Under the pieces are notes generated by a model. It was not told the DNA's origin, ran no database searches, and saw only the letters and a program-made list of their open reading frames with translations. Both the position numbers and the translations under genes were made by a program. This document shows, in pieces, positions 40,745 to 46,630 of a stretch of 46,630 bases of DNA. Positions within the stretch are counted from its first letter, which is position 1. Each line of letters begins with the position of its first letter. The DNA lies in NCBI GenBank assembly GCA_934574095.1, contig CAKTMW010000012.1, positions 1 through 46,630 of the forward strand, in the 5' to 3' direction. The DNA is from an uncultured Oscillospiraceae bacterium. GTDB lineage: Bacteria; Bacillota; Clostridia; Oscillospirales; Oscillospiraceae.

Positions 40745-41227
40745 ATGGGCTATACCGCGGCAGTTATCACCGTTAGCGATATGGGAAGCAAGGGCCTGCG
40801 GCAGGACACCAGCGGACCGGCGGTCTGCGCCATGCTGGAGGAGGCGGGCTTTACCGTGGTCCACAGGGCCATGGTGCCGGACGAAAAGGAGCAGATCAGC
40901 GGAGTGCTTTGCGGCTGCGCCGATGAAAAGAAGATCGACCTGATCGTCACCACCGACGGTACGGGGCTGTCCCCCCGTGATGTGACGCCGGAGGCGACGC
41001 TGGCGGTGCTGGACCGGGAGATACGGGCCATCCCTGTGGCCATGTGGGTAGAGGGGCTGAAGGTCACGCCCCGCGCCATGCTGTCCCGTGCTGTGGCGGG
41101 GACACGGGGCGGAAGCCTGATCCTGAACCTGCCGGGCTCGGAGAAGGCGGCCAGGGAGAATCTGGGCGCGGTCATCGGCGCGCTGGAGCACGCCATGCAC
41201 ATGATCGCCGCCGAGGGCCACGGCTGA
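40745..41227 (+). CDS. MogA/MoaB-type molybdopterin adenylyltransferase-like protein
   Basis: 160 residues from ATG 40745, two bases after the IclR stop, with AGGAGG inside the IclR end. The MoCF-binding fold shows ITVSDMGSKG, LIVTTDGTGLSPRDVTPEAT (near 70-90) and LILNLPGSEKAARENL near the end, all intact. Such proteins adenylylate molybdopterin before metal insertion. It is the only complete molybdenum-related gene left here, and may be maintained for a cofactor path elsewhere or be a survivor of the decay. Confidence 0.88.
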   Translation: MGYTAAVITVSDMGSKGLRQDTSGPAVCAMLEEAGFTVVHRAMVPDEKEQISGVLCGCADEKKIDLIVTTDGTGLSPRDVTPEATLAVLDREIRAIPVAMWVEGLKVTPRAMLSRAVAGTRGGSLILNLPGSEKAARENLGAVIGALEHAMHMIAAEGHG

Positions 41228-41235
41228 AGGATGGC

Positions 41236-41264
41236 TTGACAAGGCGACGTCTGGAGATTATAAT
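41236..41264 (+). promoter_or_regulatory. Perfect consensus promoter before csoR
   Basis: TTGACA, a 17-base spacer and TATAAT, both boxes exact. It begins nine bases after the Mog-type stop codon. Confidence 0.85.
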
Positions 41265-41269
41265 TCACA

Positions 41270-41287
41270 TATACCCCACATGGTATG
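41270..41287. promoter_or_regulatory. CsoR-type operator candidate
   Basis: TATACCCCACATGGTATG, with TACC-N6-GGTA symmetry, lies just downstream of the -10 box and before csoR. The pseudo-palindromic TACCCC/GGTA pattern fits known CsoR sites and suggests autoregulation. Confidence 0.5.
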
Positions 41288-41299
41288 GAGGGAATGACC

Positions 41300-41576
41300 A
41301 TGAAGCAATGTATGGATTCGGAAAACCTGCACCGCAGGCTGAAAAAAGATCATTGGGCAGGTCCAGGCCATTGACCGGATGATCGACGAGGATATCCCCT
41401 GTGAGGATGTGCTGGCCCAGATCAACGCGGCCAAGTCCGCCCTGCACGGCTGCGGCAAGGTGGTGCTGGAGGGGCACATCAAGCACTGTGTCCGGGACGG
41501 CATCCAGCACGGCGATGCCGACAAGACCATCGAGAGCTTTACCAAAGCGGTGGAGCGGTTTTCCAATATGGGATAA
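41300..41576 (+). pseudogene. csoR: csoR: copper/metal-sensing repressor with one frameshift
   Basis: Starts MKQCMDSENLHRRLKK behind GGAGGGA. At a run of six A (41342-41347) the frame shifts; with five A the protein would continue IIGQVQAIDRMIDEDIPCEDVL to the stop at 41574-41576, about 91 residues, the CsoR/FrmR length. The metal-binding residues Cys (DIPCED), His and Cys (GHIKHC) are present. CsoR is an all-helical repressor released by Cu(I). No copper exporter is adjacent. The frameshift is in a homopolymer, so a read error, a phase-variable state or true loss cannot be separated. Confidence 0.75.
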
Positions 41577-41653
41577 AAAACGGGAGCCGGAGACGGTTCC
41601 GCAGCGGAGAGCCTGGGGCTTGCGCTATCCCGCTTGCCTGCAATATGACAGAG

Positions 41654-41688
41654 AAATACCCCCATACACCGGTATGGGGGTATTTTTT
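41654..41688 (+). terminator. Terminator of csoR
   Basis: AAATACCCCCATAC / GTATGGGGGTATTT with ACCG loop and a trailing T-run. Confidence 0.9.
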
Positions 41689-41714
41689 CAGCGTCTATAT
41701 TTAATAGGTATTGG

Positions 41715-41793
41715 TACCATCGATTGACAAGGGCAGACACGGTTTTGATGGGCAGAAATGCGCCCATACTGCGTCAAGTCCCTTGACAATACG
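41715..41793. mobile_element. Miniature inverted-repeat element, half copy
   Basis: 79 bases matching the reverse complement of 34652-34730 with two differences. It starts TACCATCGATTGACAAGGG and contains the dyads TTGACAAGGG...CCCTTGACAA and GGGC...GCCC, so the half is itself a compact hairpin. The match ends abruptly at ACG (41793). It lies between the csoR terminator and the citrate synthase stop. Confidence 0.7.
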
Positions 41794-41813
41794 GTGAGTA
41801 TTCTCTGCCGGAC

Positions 41814-43196
41814 TTATCCCTCTGCCGTTACCAGCTTGGCGGTGCGCTGCTCGATGGGCACATAGTGGTCCTTGATGGTGACGGCGCGGTAGGCGGGACG
41901 CATGATGCGGTGGCAGGTGATGACCTCCTCCATACGGTTGGCGCACCAGCCGGCGATACGGGCGGAGGCGAACAGCGGCGTGAACACATCCTCCGGGATG
42001 CCCAGCATGGTGTACACCAGGCCGGAGTACATATCCACGTTGGCGCACATGGGGGTGTCGCTGTGGCGGCGCTCCTGCACCAGGGGGATGCCCAGCTCCT
42101 CCACCTTTTGCAGCAGGGCGAACTCGTCGGCGTAGCCCTTGATCTCCGCCATGTGCCGGGCGTATTTTTTCAGCAGCACCGCGCGGGGATCGGAAATGGT
42201 ATACACCGCGTGGCCCAGACCGTAGAGCTTGCCGGACTTGTCACCGGCCTCGCCGTCCAGCAGCTTGTTCAGGTAATCCTTGATAGAGCCGTCGTCGTGG
42301 GGGTCCACATTCTCCTTGATGTACTGGAACATCTCCATGACCTTGGCATTGGCGCCGCCGTGCAGCGGGCCTTTCAGGGAGCCTACCGCGCCGGCGATGG
42401 CGCTGTAAGTATCCGTGCCGCTGGAGGACATGGCGCGGCAGACGAAGGTGGAGTTGTTGCCGCCGCCGTGCTCGGCATGGACCATCAGCATCATATCCAG
42501 CAGATGGGCCTCCTCCTCGGTGTACTGCTTGTTGGGCCGGATCATCCGCAGGAAGTTCTCCGCCGTGGACAGATCGTCCACCGGGAAGTGGATGTGCAGG
42601 GAATCCCCCTGAAAATAGTGCCGCTTCACGGCGTAGGCGTTGGCCACGATAGAGGGGAAGCAGCCCACCAGCTTGATGGATTGCAGCAGCATATTCTCGA
42701 TGGACGTGTCGTCCGGGTTGTCATCGTAGGAATACAGCGCCAGCACGCTGCGGGCCAGCTTGTTCATGATGTTCCGGCTGGGATGCCGCATGATCATATC
42801 CTCGGTAAACCCCTCCGGCAGCTTCCGGGCGGGGTTCATGATCTCGTTGAAGTAGTGCAGCTCCGTCTTGGAGGGCAGATAGCCCAGCAGCAGCAGGTAC
42901 GCCACCTCTTCAAAGCCGAAGGTGCCCGCCTTGCGGTGGGCCTCCACGATCTCGTTCAGCTCGATGCCGCGGTAGTACAGCTGGCCGGGCTTGGGGATGC
43001 GCTGGCCGTCCTGGATGAAATAGCCCTGTACGCTGCCCACCTTGGATACGCCCGCCAGAACGCCGGTGCCGTCGTTGTTGCGCAGGCCGCGCTTCACATC
43101 GCCACGGTAATACTCCTCGCCGATGTTGTACTCATTCCGGATCAGCTGGCTCAGCGAGCCTGCAAATTTTTCCAGAGTGCCGCTGCTGTTGCTCAT
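41814..43196 (-). CDS. gltA: Citrate synthase
   Basis: 460 residues, slightly longer than most bacterial type II enzymes. Catalytic elements: AEHGGGNNSTFVCR (first His, near 245), GSLKGPLHGGANAKVMEM (second His, near 275) and NVDMYSGLVYTMLG (Asp near 390), plus GLGHAVYTISDPRA. It condenses oxaloacetate and acetyl-CoA. 2-Methylcitrate synthase activity cannot be excluded. AAAGGAG precedes the ATG. In an anaerobe it most likely feeds glutamate synthesis, with pyruvate carboxylase at 30728 supplying oxaloacetate. It is transcribed alone from a promoter overlapped by a large dyad. Confidence 0.93.
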   Translation of the reverse strand: MSNSSGTLEKFAGSLSQLIRNEYNIGEEYYRGDVKRGLRNNDGTGVLAGVSKVGSVQGYFIQDGQRIPKPGQLYYRGIELNEIVEAHRKAGTFGFEEVAYLLLLGYLPSKTELHYFNEIMNPARKLPEGFTEDMIMRHPSRNIMNKLARSVLALYSYDDNPDDTSIENMLLQSIKLVGCFPSIVANAYAVKRHYFQGDSLHIHFPVDDLSTAENFLRMIRPNKQYTEEEAHLLDMMLMVHAEHGGGNNSTFVCRAMSSSGTDTYSAIAGAVGSLKGPLHGGANAKVMEMFQYIKENVDPHDDGSIKDYLNKLLDGEAGDKSGKLYGLGHAVYTISDPRAVLLKKYARHMAEIKGYADEFALLQKVEELGIPLVQERRHSDTPMCANVDMYSGLVYTMLGIPEDVFTPLFASARIAGWCANRMEEVITCHRIMRPAYRAVTIKDHYVPIEQRTAKLVTAEG

Positions 43197-43252
43197 GATC
43201 GTGAGCTCCTTTCCATATAGCCGCCCCGCGGGCGTTCCTCAAATACGAGCCT

Positions 43253-43281
43253 ATTATAAACCTATTGTTTTAGTTTTGCAA
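43253..43281 (-). promoter_or_regulatory. Predicted promoter of citrate synthase
   Basis: TTGCAA, a 17-base spacer and a perfect TATAAT on the minus strand, 57 bases before the start. Confidence 0.75.
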
Positions 43282-43373
43282 GTAAAAATTTCATAAGATT
43301 CATTTTTGAGCGTTGAATAATGTGAAAATTTCGTAAAACGCAAAAAAATGAATGATATGAGATAAAAACTTGC
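43278..43373. promoter_or_regulatory. Large AT-rich dyad overlapping the citrate synthase -35 box
   Basis: The 37-base arm 43278-43314 (GCAAGT...ATTCATTTTT..GCGTT) and the complement of 43337-43373 match at 28 of 37 positions without gaps; 22 bases separate them. The right arm ends next to the metQNI terminator. It looks like a pair of operator sites rather than a terminator, because the arms are AT-rich and lie upstream of the start of transcription. Confidence 0.55.
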
Positions 43374-43396
43374 ATAGAATGAGCTCGCGGTTATTT

Positions 43397-43439
43397 CAAA
43401 AGGAAACGGGCGGGATACGATCCCGCCCGTTTCCTTTTG
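43397..43439. terminator. Terminator of the metQNI operon
   Basis: A 19-bp perfect stem CAAAAGGAAACGGGCGGGA with a TACGA loop, A- and T-flanked, immediately after the metI stop. Confidence 0.9.
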
Positions 43440-43443
43440 AAAA

Positions 43444-44142
43444 TCACTTTAATCTTTTATCACACTTCTTGCTGAGCCACGTGCCCAGGGTCTGGAACAG
43501 CTGCACCAGCAGGATCAGCAGCACAACGGCCACCAGCATCACCAGATACTTATAGCGGTAATAGCCGTAGTCGATGGCGATCTTGCCCAGACCGCCGCCG
43601 CCGATAATACCGCTCATGGCGGAGTAGCCCAGAATGGTGGTCAGGGCGATGGTGACGTTCTGAATGAGAGAGGGAACGCTCTCCGGGATCATCACCTTGC
43701 AGATGATCTGCATGGGGGTGGCGCCCATACTCTGGGCGGCTTCGATGATGTTGCCGTCCACCTCGCGGAGGCTGGTCTCCACCAGACGGGCCACGAAGGG
43801 AAACGCCGCCGCCACCAGCGGAACGATGGTGGCCGTGGTGCCGATGGTGGTGCCGATCAGCAGGCGGGACAGGGGGAACACCATAATCATCAGGATCAGG
43901 AACGGTACGGAGCGCAGCAGGTTGATGATGACGTTCAGCACCTGCATCAGCCAGCGGGGGAGGGGCAGTACGCCGCCCTTTTCGCCTACCACCAGCAGTA
44001 CGCCCAGGGGCAGACCGATGACAAGAGACAGAGCGGTGCTGAGCACCGTCATGTAGAAGGTCTCCCAGATGGCGAAGGGCAGAGAGGGCAGCACCGTCAT
44101 CAAGTCCTGAACGGACTGGGCGCTGAACAGATTACTGTACAT
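43444..44142 (-). CDS. metI: Methionine ABC transporter permease MetI
   Basis: 232 residues, five membrane helices. LRSVPFLILMIMVFPLSRLLIGT and the EAA loop EAAQSMGATPMQIICKVMIPE (near 136-156) followed by ALTTILGYSAMSGIIGGGGLG are characteristic of MetI. It forms the membrane channel of the methionine importer with MetN. The ATG overlaps the end of metN by 11 bases. Last gene of the metQ-metN-metI operon. Confidence 0.95.
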   Translation of the reverse strand: MYSNLFSAQSVQDLMTVLPSLPFAIWETFYMTVLSTALSLVIGLPLGVLLVVGEKGGVLPLPRWLMQVLNVIINLLRSVPFLILMIMVFPLSRLLIGTTIGTTATIVPLVAAAFPFVARLVETSLREVDGNIIEAAQSMGATPMQIICKVMIPESVPSLIQNVTIALTTILGYSAMSGIIGGGGLGKIAIDYGYYRYKYLVMLVAVVLLILLVQLFQTLGTWLSKKCDKRLK

Positions 44143-45142
44143 TGTGGTCGACCTCCTCTACCTGCACGTTGGCGATGGTTTGAATGAACTTGACCGCACG
44201 GTCAAAGTGGGCGCTGGGGATGCCCAGCATCATAGTGCCGTAGACCTCCTCCGACAGGCTCTGGGTGCTGGCGGAGATGACGTTGCAGAAGATACCCTCC
44301 TCTGCCGCCAGACGGGCCACCATGGGGGTACTGGTGGTCTTGCTGTCCTTGAACACCAGACGCACCAGCCGCTCGCCGGCGGGATCGTACACCTGCGCGT
44401 CGGCGCCGCCGGGGAACACCAGCCGCCGTCCCGCGGCGGACTTGGGGGCGGCGAACACCGTGCCCACCATGCCGGACTCCGCCACCACGCCGCCATCCAG
44501 AATGGCCACATGGCTGCAAATCTCCTTCACCACGCTCATCTGGTGGGTGATGATGACAACGGTGATGCCCAGCTTTTTGTTGATATCCCGGATCAGCTCC
44601 AGAATCTGGCGGGTGGTGTTGGGGTCAAGGGCGCTGGTGGCCTCGTCACACAGCAACACCTTGGGATCGGTGGCCAGTGCGCGGGCGATAGCCACACGCT
44701 GCTGCTGGCCGCCGGACAGCTGGGCGGGATAGGCGTCCGCCTTGTCAGGCAGGCCCACCAGCTCCAGCAGCTGACGGGCGCGCTCCTCGGCCTCGGCCTT
44801 TTTCACGCCCACCAGCTCCATGGGGAAGCATACGTTCTTCAGACAGGTACGCTGCATCAGCAGGTTGAAGTGCTGGAAGATCATGGTGATGCCCCGGCGT
44901 GCCTCACGCAGCTGGGCGGGGGTCATGGTGTCCAGCCGCTGGCCGTTCACCACGATCTCGCCGCTTGTGGGGCGCTCCAGCAGGTTGATGCACCGCACCA
45001 GCGTGCTCTTGCCTGCGCCGGACATGCCGATGATGCCGTAGATGTCCCCATCCTCAATGGTAAGGGAGACGTCCTTGAGCGCGTCTACCCCTCCGGCGGA
45101 GCCGGAATCAAACGTCTTGCTGACGTGTTTCAGTTCGATCAT
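44132..45142 (-). CDS. metN: Methionine ABC transporter ATPase MetN
   Basis: 336 residues. Walker A GMSGAGKST (near 39-47), Q-loop FQHFNLL, signature LSGGQQQRVAIARAL (near 142-156), Walker B VLLCDEATSALD and the switch His in IITHQ. The C-terminal NIL/ACT-like domain (about 260-336) is the site where intracellular methionine inhibits transport in MetN of E. coli, so feedback is likely here too. It powers import of L- and D-methionine. The gene follows metQ by 21 bases and overlaps metI. Confidence 0.95.
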   Translation of the reverse strand: MIELKHVSKTFDSGSAGGVDALKDVSLTIEDGDIYGIIGMSGAGKSTLVRCINLLERPTSGEIVVNGQRLDTMTPAQLREARRGITMIFQHFNLLMQRTCLKNVCFPMELVGVKKAEAEERARQLLELVGLPDKADAYPAQLSGGQQQRVAIARALATDPKVLLCDEATSALDPNTTRQILELIRDINKKLGITVVIITHQMSVVKEICSHVAILDGGVVAESGMVGTVFAAPKSAAGRRLVFPGGADAQVYDPAGERLVRLVFKDSKTTSTPMVARLAAEEGIFCNVISASTQSLSEEVYGTMMLGIPSAHFDRAVKFIQTIANVQVEEVDHNVQ

Positions 45143-45163
45143 GGACGTCTCCCTCCTGAATCC

Positions 45164-46072
45164 TTACTTGCTGGCGCTCACAGCGTCCAGCGTGGTCTGC
45201 TTGCCGCCGTACAGGCCCATGGGCTCAACGTGGACAGCGGAGATGGACACGATGTGGGTACCGTTCTGGGCGTTGAAGTCCTCCAGATAGGGCAAGTGCT
45301 GGAAGTAGTTGGCGTCCACAGCGCCGTCCTCGACAGCGGTGTTGGGCTGCACGTAGTCATTGAAGACCTGGATGTTCAGGGTGATGCCCTTGTCGGCCAG
45401 GATGGTCTTGACGACCTCCAGAATCTCGGCGTGGGGAGCGGGAGTGGCAGCGATGGTGATGGTCTCGCCGTTCAGGGCGTCGTAATCCACGGCGGCGTCA
45501 TAGCCGTCGGTGGGGTTCTCCACCACGGAGACCACGGAGCCGTTGTAGGTCTCGTTGATGAAATCCACAACCTGCTGGCTCTCCAGAGCGGCCTTCAGGG
45601 CCAGGATCTTGGGCTCATTCTCGTTGCCTTCCTTCACGGTCAGGATGTTGGCGTAAGCGGAGGCGCTGCCCTCGATCAGCAGGGAGTCATTCACGGGGTT
45701 CAGACCGGCGCTGATGGCGTAGTTGCTGTTGATGACGGCGTAGTCCACATCCTGCAGCTGGTTGGGCAGCTGAGCGGCCTCGGCCTCGACGATCTCAACG
45801 TTGTAGGGATTTTCCTCGATGTCGTTCTTGGTGGCGGTGATGCCCACGCCGTCCTTCAGCTTGATGATGCCGTTCTCCTGGAGGAGCAGCAGGGCGCGGG
45901 CCTCGTTGGTGGTGTCGTTGGGAACCGCGATCTTGACGACGGGCTTCTGGTCGTCACCGGCGTTATCGCCGCTGTTGTCGGTGCTGCTGCCGCCGCAGGC
46001 GGTCAGGCTCAGGGTCAGGACCAGCGCCAGTGCCAGCGCGGCCAGCTTCACGAAGTAGTTGTGCTTTTTCAT
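45164..46072 (-). CDS. metQ: Methionine-binding lipoprotein MetQ
   Basis: 302 residues. Signal peptide MKKHNYFVKLAALALALVL with lipobox LTAC (Cys26) places it on the outer face of the membrane as a lipoprotein. The NlpA/MetQ fold is shown by VKIAVPNDTTNEARALLLLQ, DVDYAVINSNYAISAGLNP, and YVQPNTAVEDGAVDANYFQH. It captures methionine for MetNI. AAAGGAGA precedes the ATG. An intrinsic terminator lies between this start and the Met-rich leader reading frame, pointing to attenuation control. Confidence 0.95.
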   Translation of the reverse strand: MKKHNYFVKLAALALALVLTLSLTACGGSSTDNSGDNAGDDQKPVVKIAVPNDTTNEARALLLLQENGIIKLKDGVGITATKNDIEENPYNVEIVEAEAAQLPNQLQDVDYAVINSNYAISAGLNPVNDSLLIEGSASAYANILTVKEGNENEPKILALKAALESQQVVDFINETYNGSVVSVVENPTDGYDAAVDYDALNGETITIAATPAPHAEILEVVKTILADKGITLNIQVFNDYVQPNTAVEDGAVDANYFQHLPYLEDFNAQNGTHIVSISAVHVEPMGLYGGKQTTLDAVSASK

Positions 46073-46117
46073 GATGTTTGTCTCCTTTTTTCATCAATGT
46101 AGGTTTTGGGTGAAGAA

Positions 46118-46158
46118 CAAAAATAAAACGGCGGCAGGTCAATCGACCTTCCACCGTT
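46118..46158 (-). terminator. Leader terminator (attenuator) upstream of metQ
   Basis: On the minus strand AACGGTGGAAGGTC, loop GATT, GACCTGCCGCCGTT (one mismatch, one wobble), then TTATTTTTG. It lies 22 bases after the stop codon of the Met-rich leader frame and 45 bases before metQ, which is the position of a classical attenuator. Confidence 0.75.
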
Positions 46159-46180
46159 CATGACTGTTATTCATCCTGTT

Positions 46181-46294
46181 TCAGCAGGACGCCTTACCGT
46201 CAGGGAAAATCAGTTGACCAATTTGAGCGCGACGAAACATGCACATGCTGCACATGCGCATCTCCATGGACATCATCACGCTCAGCTTCTTCAT
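46181..46294 (-). CDS. Methionine-rich leader peptide of the metQNI operon
   Basis: 37 codons starting MKKLSVMMSMEMRMCSM behind AAAGGAG (spacer 10). Residues 7-19 contain seven methionines out of thirteen, and the frame ends in a TGA just before the terminator hairpin. A promoter with perfect -35 box lies 56 bases upstream, so the peptide is the first thing translated from the operon. By analogy with trp- and his-type leaders, ribosome stalling at Met codons when charged Met-tRNA is low would favour read-through into metQ. This mechanism is inferred; no S-box or T-box pattern was seen in the leader. Confidence 0.7.
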   Translation of the reverse strand: MKKLSVMMSMEMRMCSMCMFRRAQIGQLIFPDGKASC

Positions 46295-46349
46295 CACTGA
46301 TTTTCTCCTTTCCTCGGTTCTCAATGGCGTGTCCACCTTGGATGGTGGC

Positions 46350-46378
46350 ATGGTAACGCTTTCAACCGGATTTGTCAA
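46350..46378 (-). promoter_or_regulatory. Predicted promoter of the metQNI operon
   Basis: Perfect TTGACA, a 17-base spacer and TACCAT on the minus strand. A CCACC/GGTGG stem (46331-46346) sits at the start of the expected transcript. Confidence 0.75.
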
Positions 46379-46410
46379 CCCCTATTTTTACATTCCGGCC
46401 ATTTGCAAGA

Positions 46411-46439
46411 AAAAACGGCAGGATTCACCTACCGTTTTT
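46411..46439. terminator. Intrinsic terminator upstream of the met operon
   Basis: AAAAACGG-AGG / CCT-CCGTTTTT with one internal mismatch and an ATTCA loop; A- and T-runs on either side. Probably ends a transcript entering from outside the window. 46442-46508 holds nothing recognisable. Confidence 0.6.
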
Positions 46440-46508
46440 GTATGTTTCGCCACAAGAGAAGCCTTTCGGGATAATGACGGCTTTTGGCTGTCATTCGTTG
46501 GTGGTATT

Positions 46509-46553
46509 GTATAAAAAGAATGCCGTGCCTGTGGCACGGCATTCTTTTTATAC
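46509..46553. terminator. Strong bidirectional terminator hairpin
   Basis: A perfect 21-bp stem (beginning GTATAAAAAGAATGCCGTG) with TGT loop, with A- and T-runs inside the stem. Confidence 0.85.
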
Positions 46554-46574
46554 TCTTTTGGTTACAAAAGAGAA

Positions 46575-46593
46575 CCCCCGGCTCTGCCGGGGG
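46575..46593. other. GC-rich hairpin near the right window edge
   Basis: CCCCCGGC-TCT-GCCGGGGG, a perfect 8-bp stem. No gene is visible in the last ~240 bases; this and the preceding hairpin may belong to a repeat or gene end beyond the window. Confidence 0.4.
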
Positions 46594-46630
46594 GAGAAAA
46601 AAGCCTATGGCGAGGGGAGAAGTAGACAAG

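Noticed and set aside
41243..41299. CsoR start at ATG 41294
   Set aside because: GGAGGGA is only one base away from this ATG; the ATG at 41300 has normal spacing and is preferred.
46073..46350. S-box (SAM-I) riboswitch or Met T-box upstream of metQ
   Set aside because: I looked for the S-box core (GAGGGACTGGCCC.., GATGAAACCCGG..) and the T-box AGGGTGGNACCGCG sequence and found neither; GGTGGAAGG in the terminator is only a short chance resemblance. A covariance-model scan would settle it.
46429..46629. Possible small gene at the right edge on the minus strand
   Set aside because: The frame runs through two strong terminator-like hairpins, has no ribosome-binding site and an unnatural composition.

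Overview
The window is GC-rich, densely packed bacterial DNA with strong AGGAGG-type ribosome-binding sites, consensus sigma-A-type promoters and many long intrinsic terminators. Together with the gene families present (Mrp/Mbh-type antiporter subunits, oleate hydratase, 2-enoate-reductase-like flavoenzyme, family III CoA-transferase, PrpR-like regulator, CsoR, MetNIQ, ECF S component), this suggests an anaerobic gut Clostridia, probably of the Oscillospiraceae (Oscillibacter / Dysosmobacter / Flavonifractor relatives). That placement is an inference from composition and gene content, because no rRNA or other marker gene is present.

Layout. 1-8475: a plus-strand operon, cut by the left edge, for an Mrp/Mbh-like cation/proton antiporter complex with four large antiporter-type subunits. 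8476-8716: a gene-free block of consecutive hairpins. 8784-13738: M18 aminopeptidase, HAD hydrolase, type III pantothenate kinase with an ECF S component (probable pantothenate uptake and activation), and a PhzF-like isomerase. 13901-19714: a carboxylate module made of a MatC-like carrier, an HMG-CoA-lyase-family enzyme, a PrpR-like regulator with a degenerate AAA+ domain, and a family III CoA-transferase; a matched inverted motif lies in front of both transcription units. 19865-22795: a small membrane protein, oleate hydratase and its TetR-family neighbour. 22970-30383: a minus-strand operon of two YdiB-like quinate/shikimate dehydrogenases, an MFS carrier, shikimate kinase, a dehydroshikimate-dehydratase-like TIM barrel and an Fe-S/FMN/FAD enoate-reductase-like enzyme, with a divergent LysR regulator. 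30728-37721: pyruvate carboxylase, a small conserved-looking protein, a hexapeptide acetyltransferase, a CNNM/CorC transporter with a long leader, and a methyltransferase. 37768-41576: a decayed molybdenum locus (modB, modA and a MoeA-like gene all broken), an IclR regulator, an intact Mog/MoaB-type gene and a frameshifted csoR. 41814-46294: citrate synthase with a large operator-like dyad, then metQ-metN-metI preceded by a methionine-rich leader peptide and an intrinsic terminator.

The most notable items are the Met-rich leader peptide/attenuator in front of metQNI (46118-46378), the shikimate/quinate operon containing an enoate-reductase-like enzyme, the hairpin block after the antiporter operon, a TA-flanked miniature inverted-repeat element present in three forms, and the decayed molybdate/molybdopterin genes. 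All calls rest on reading the sequence; no searches were run.
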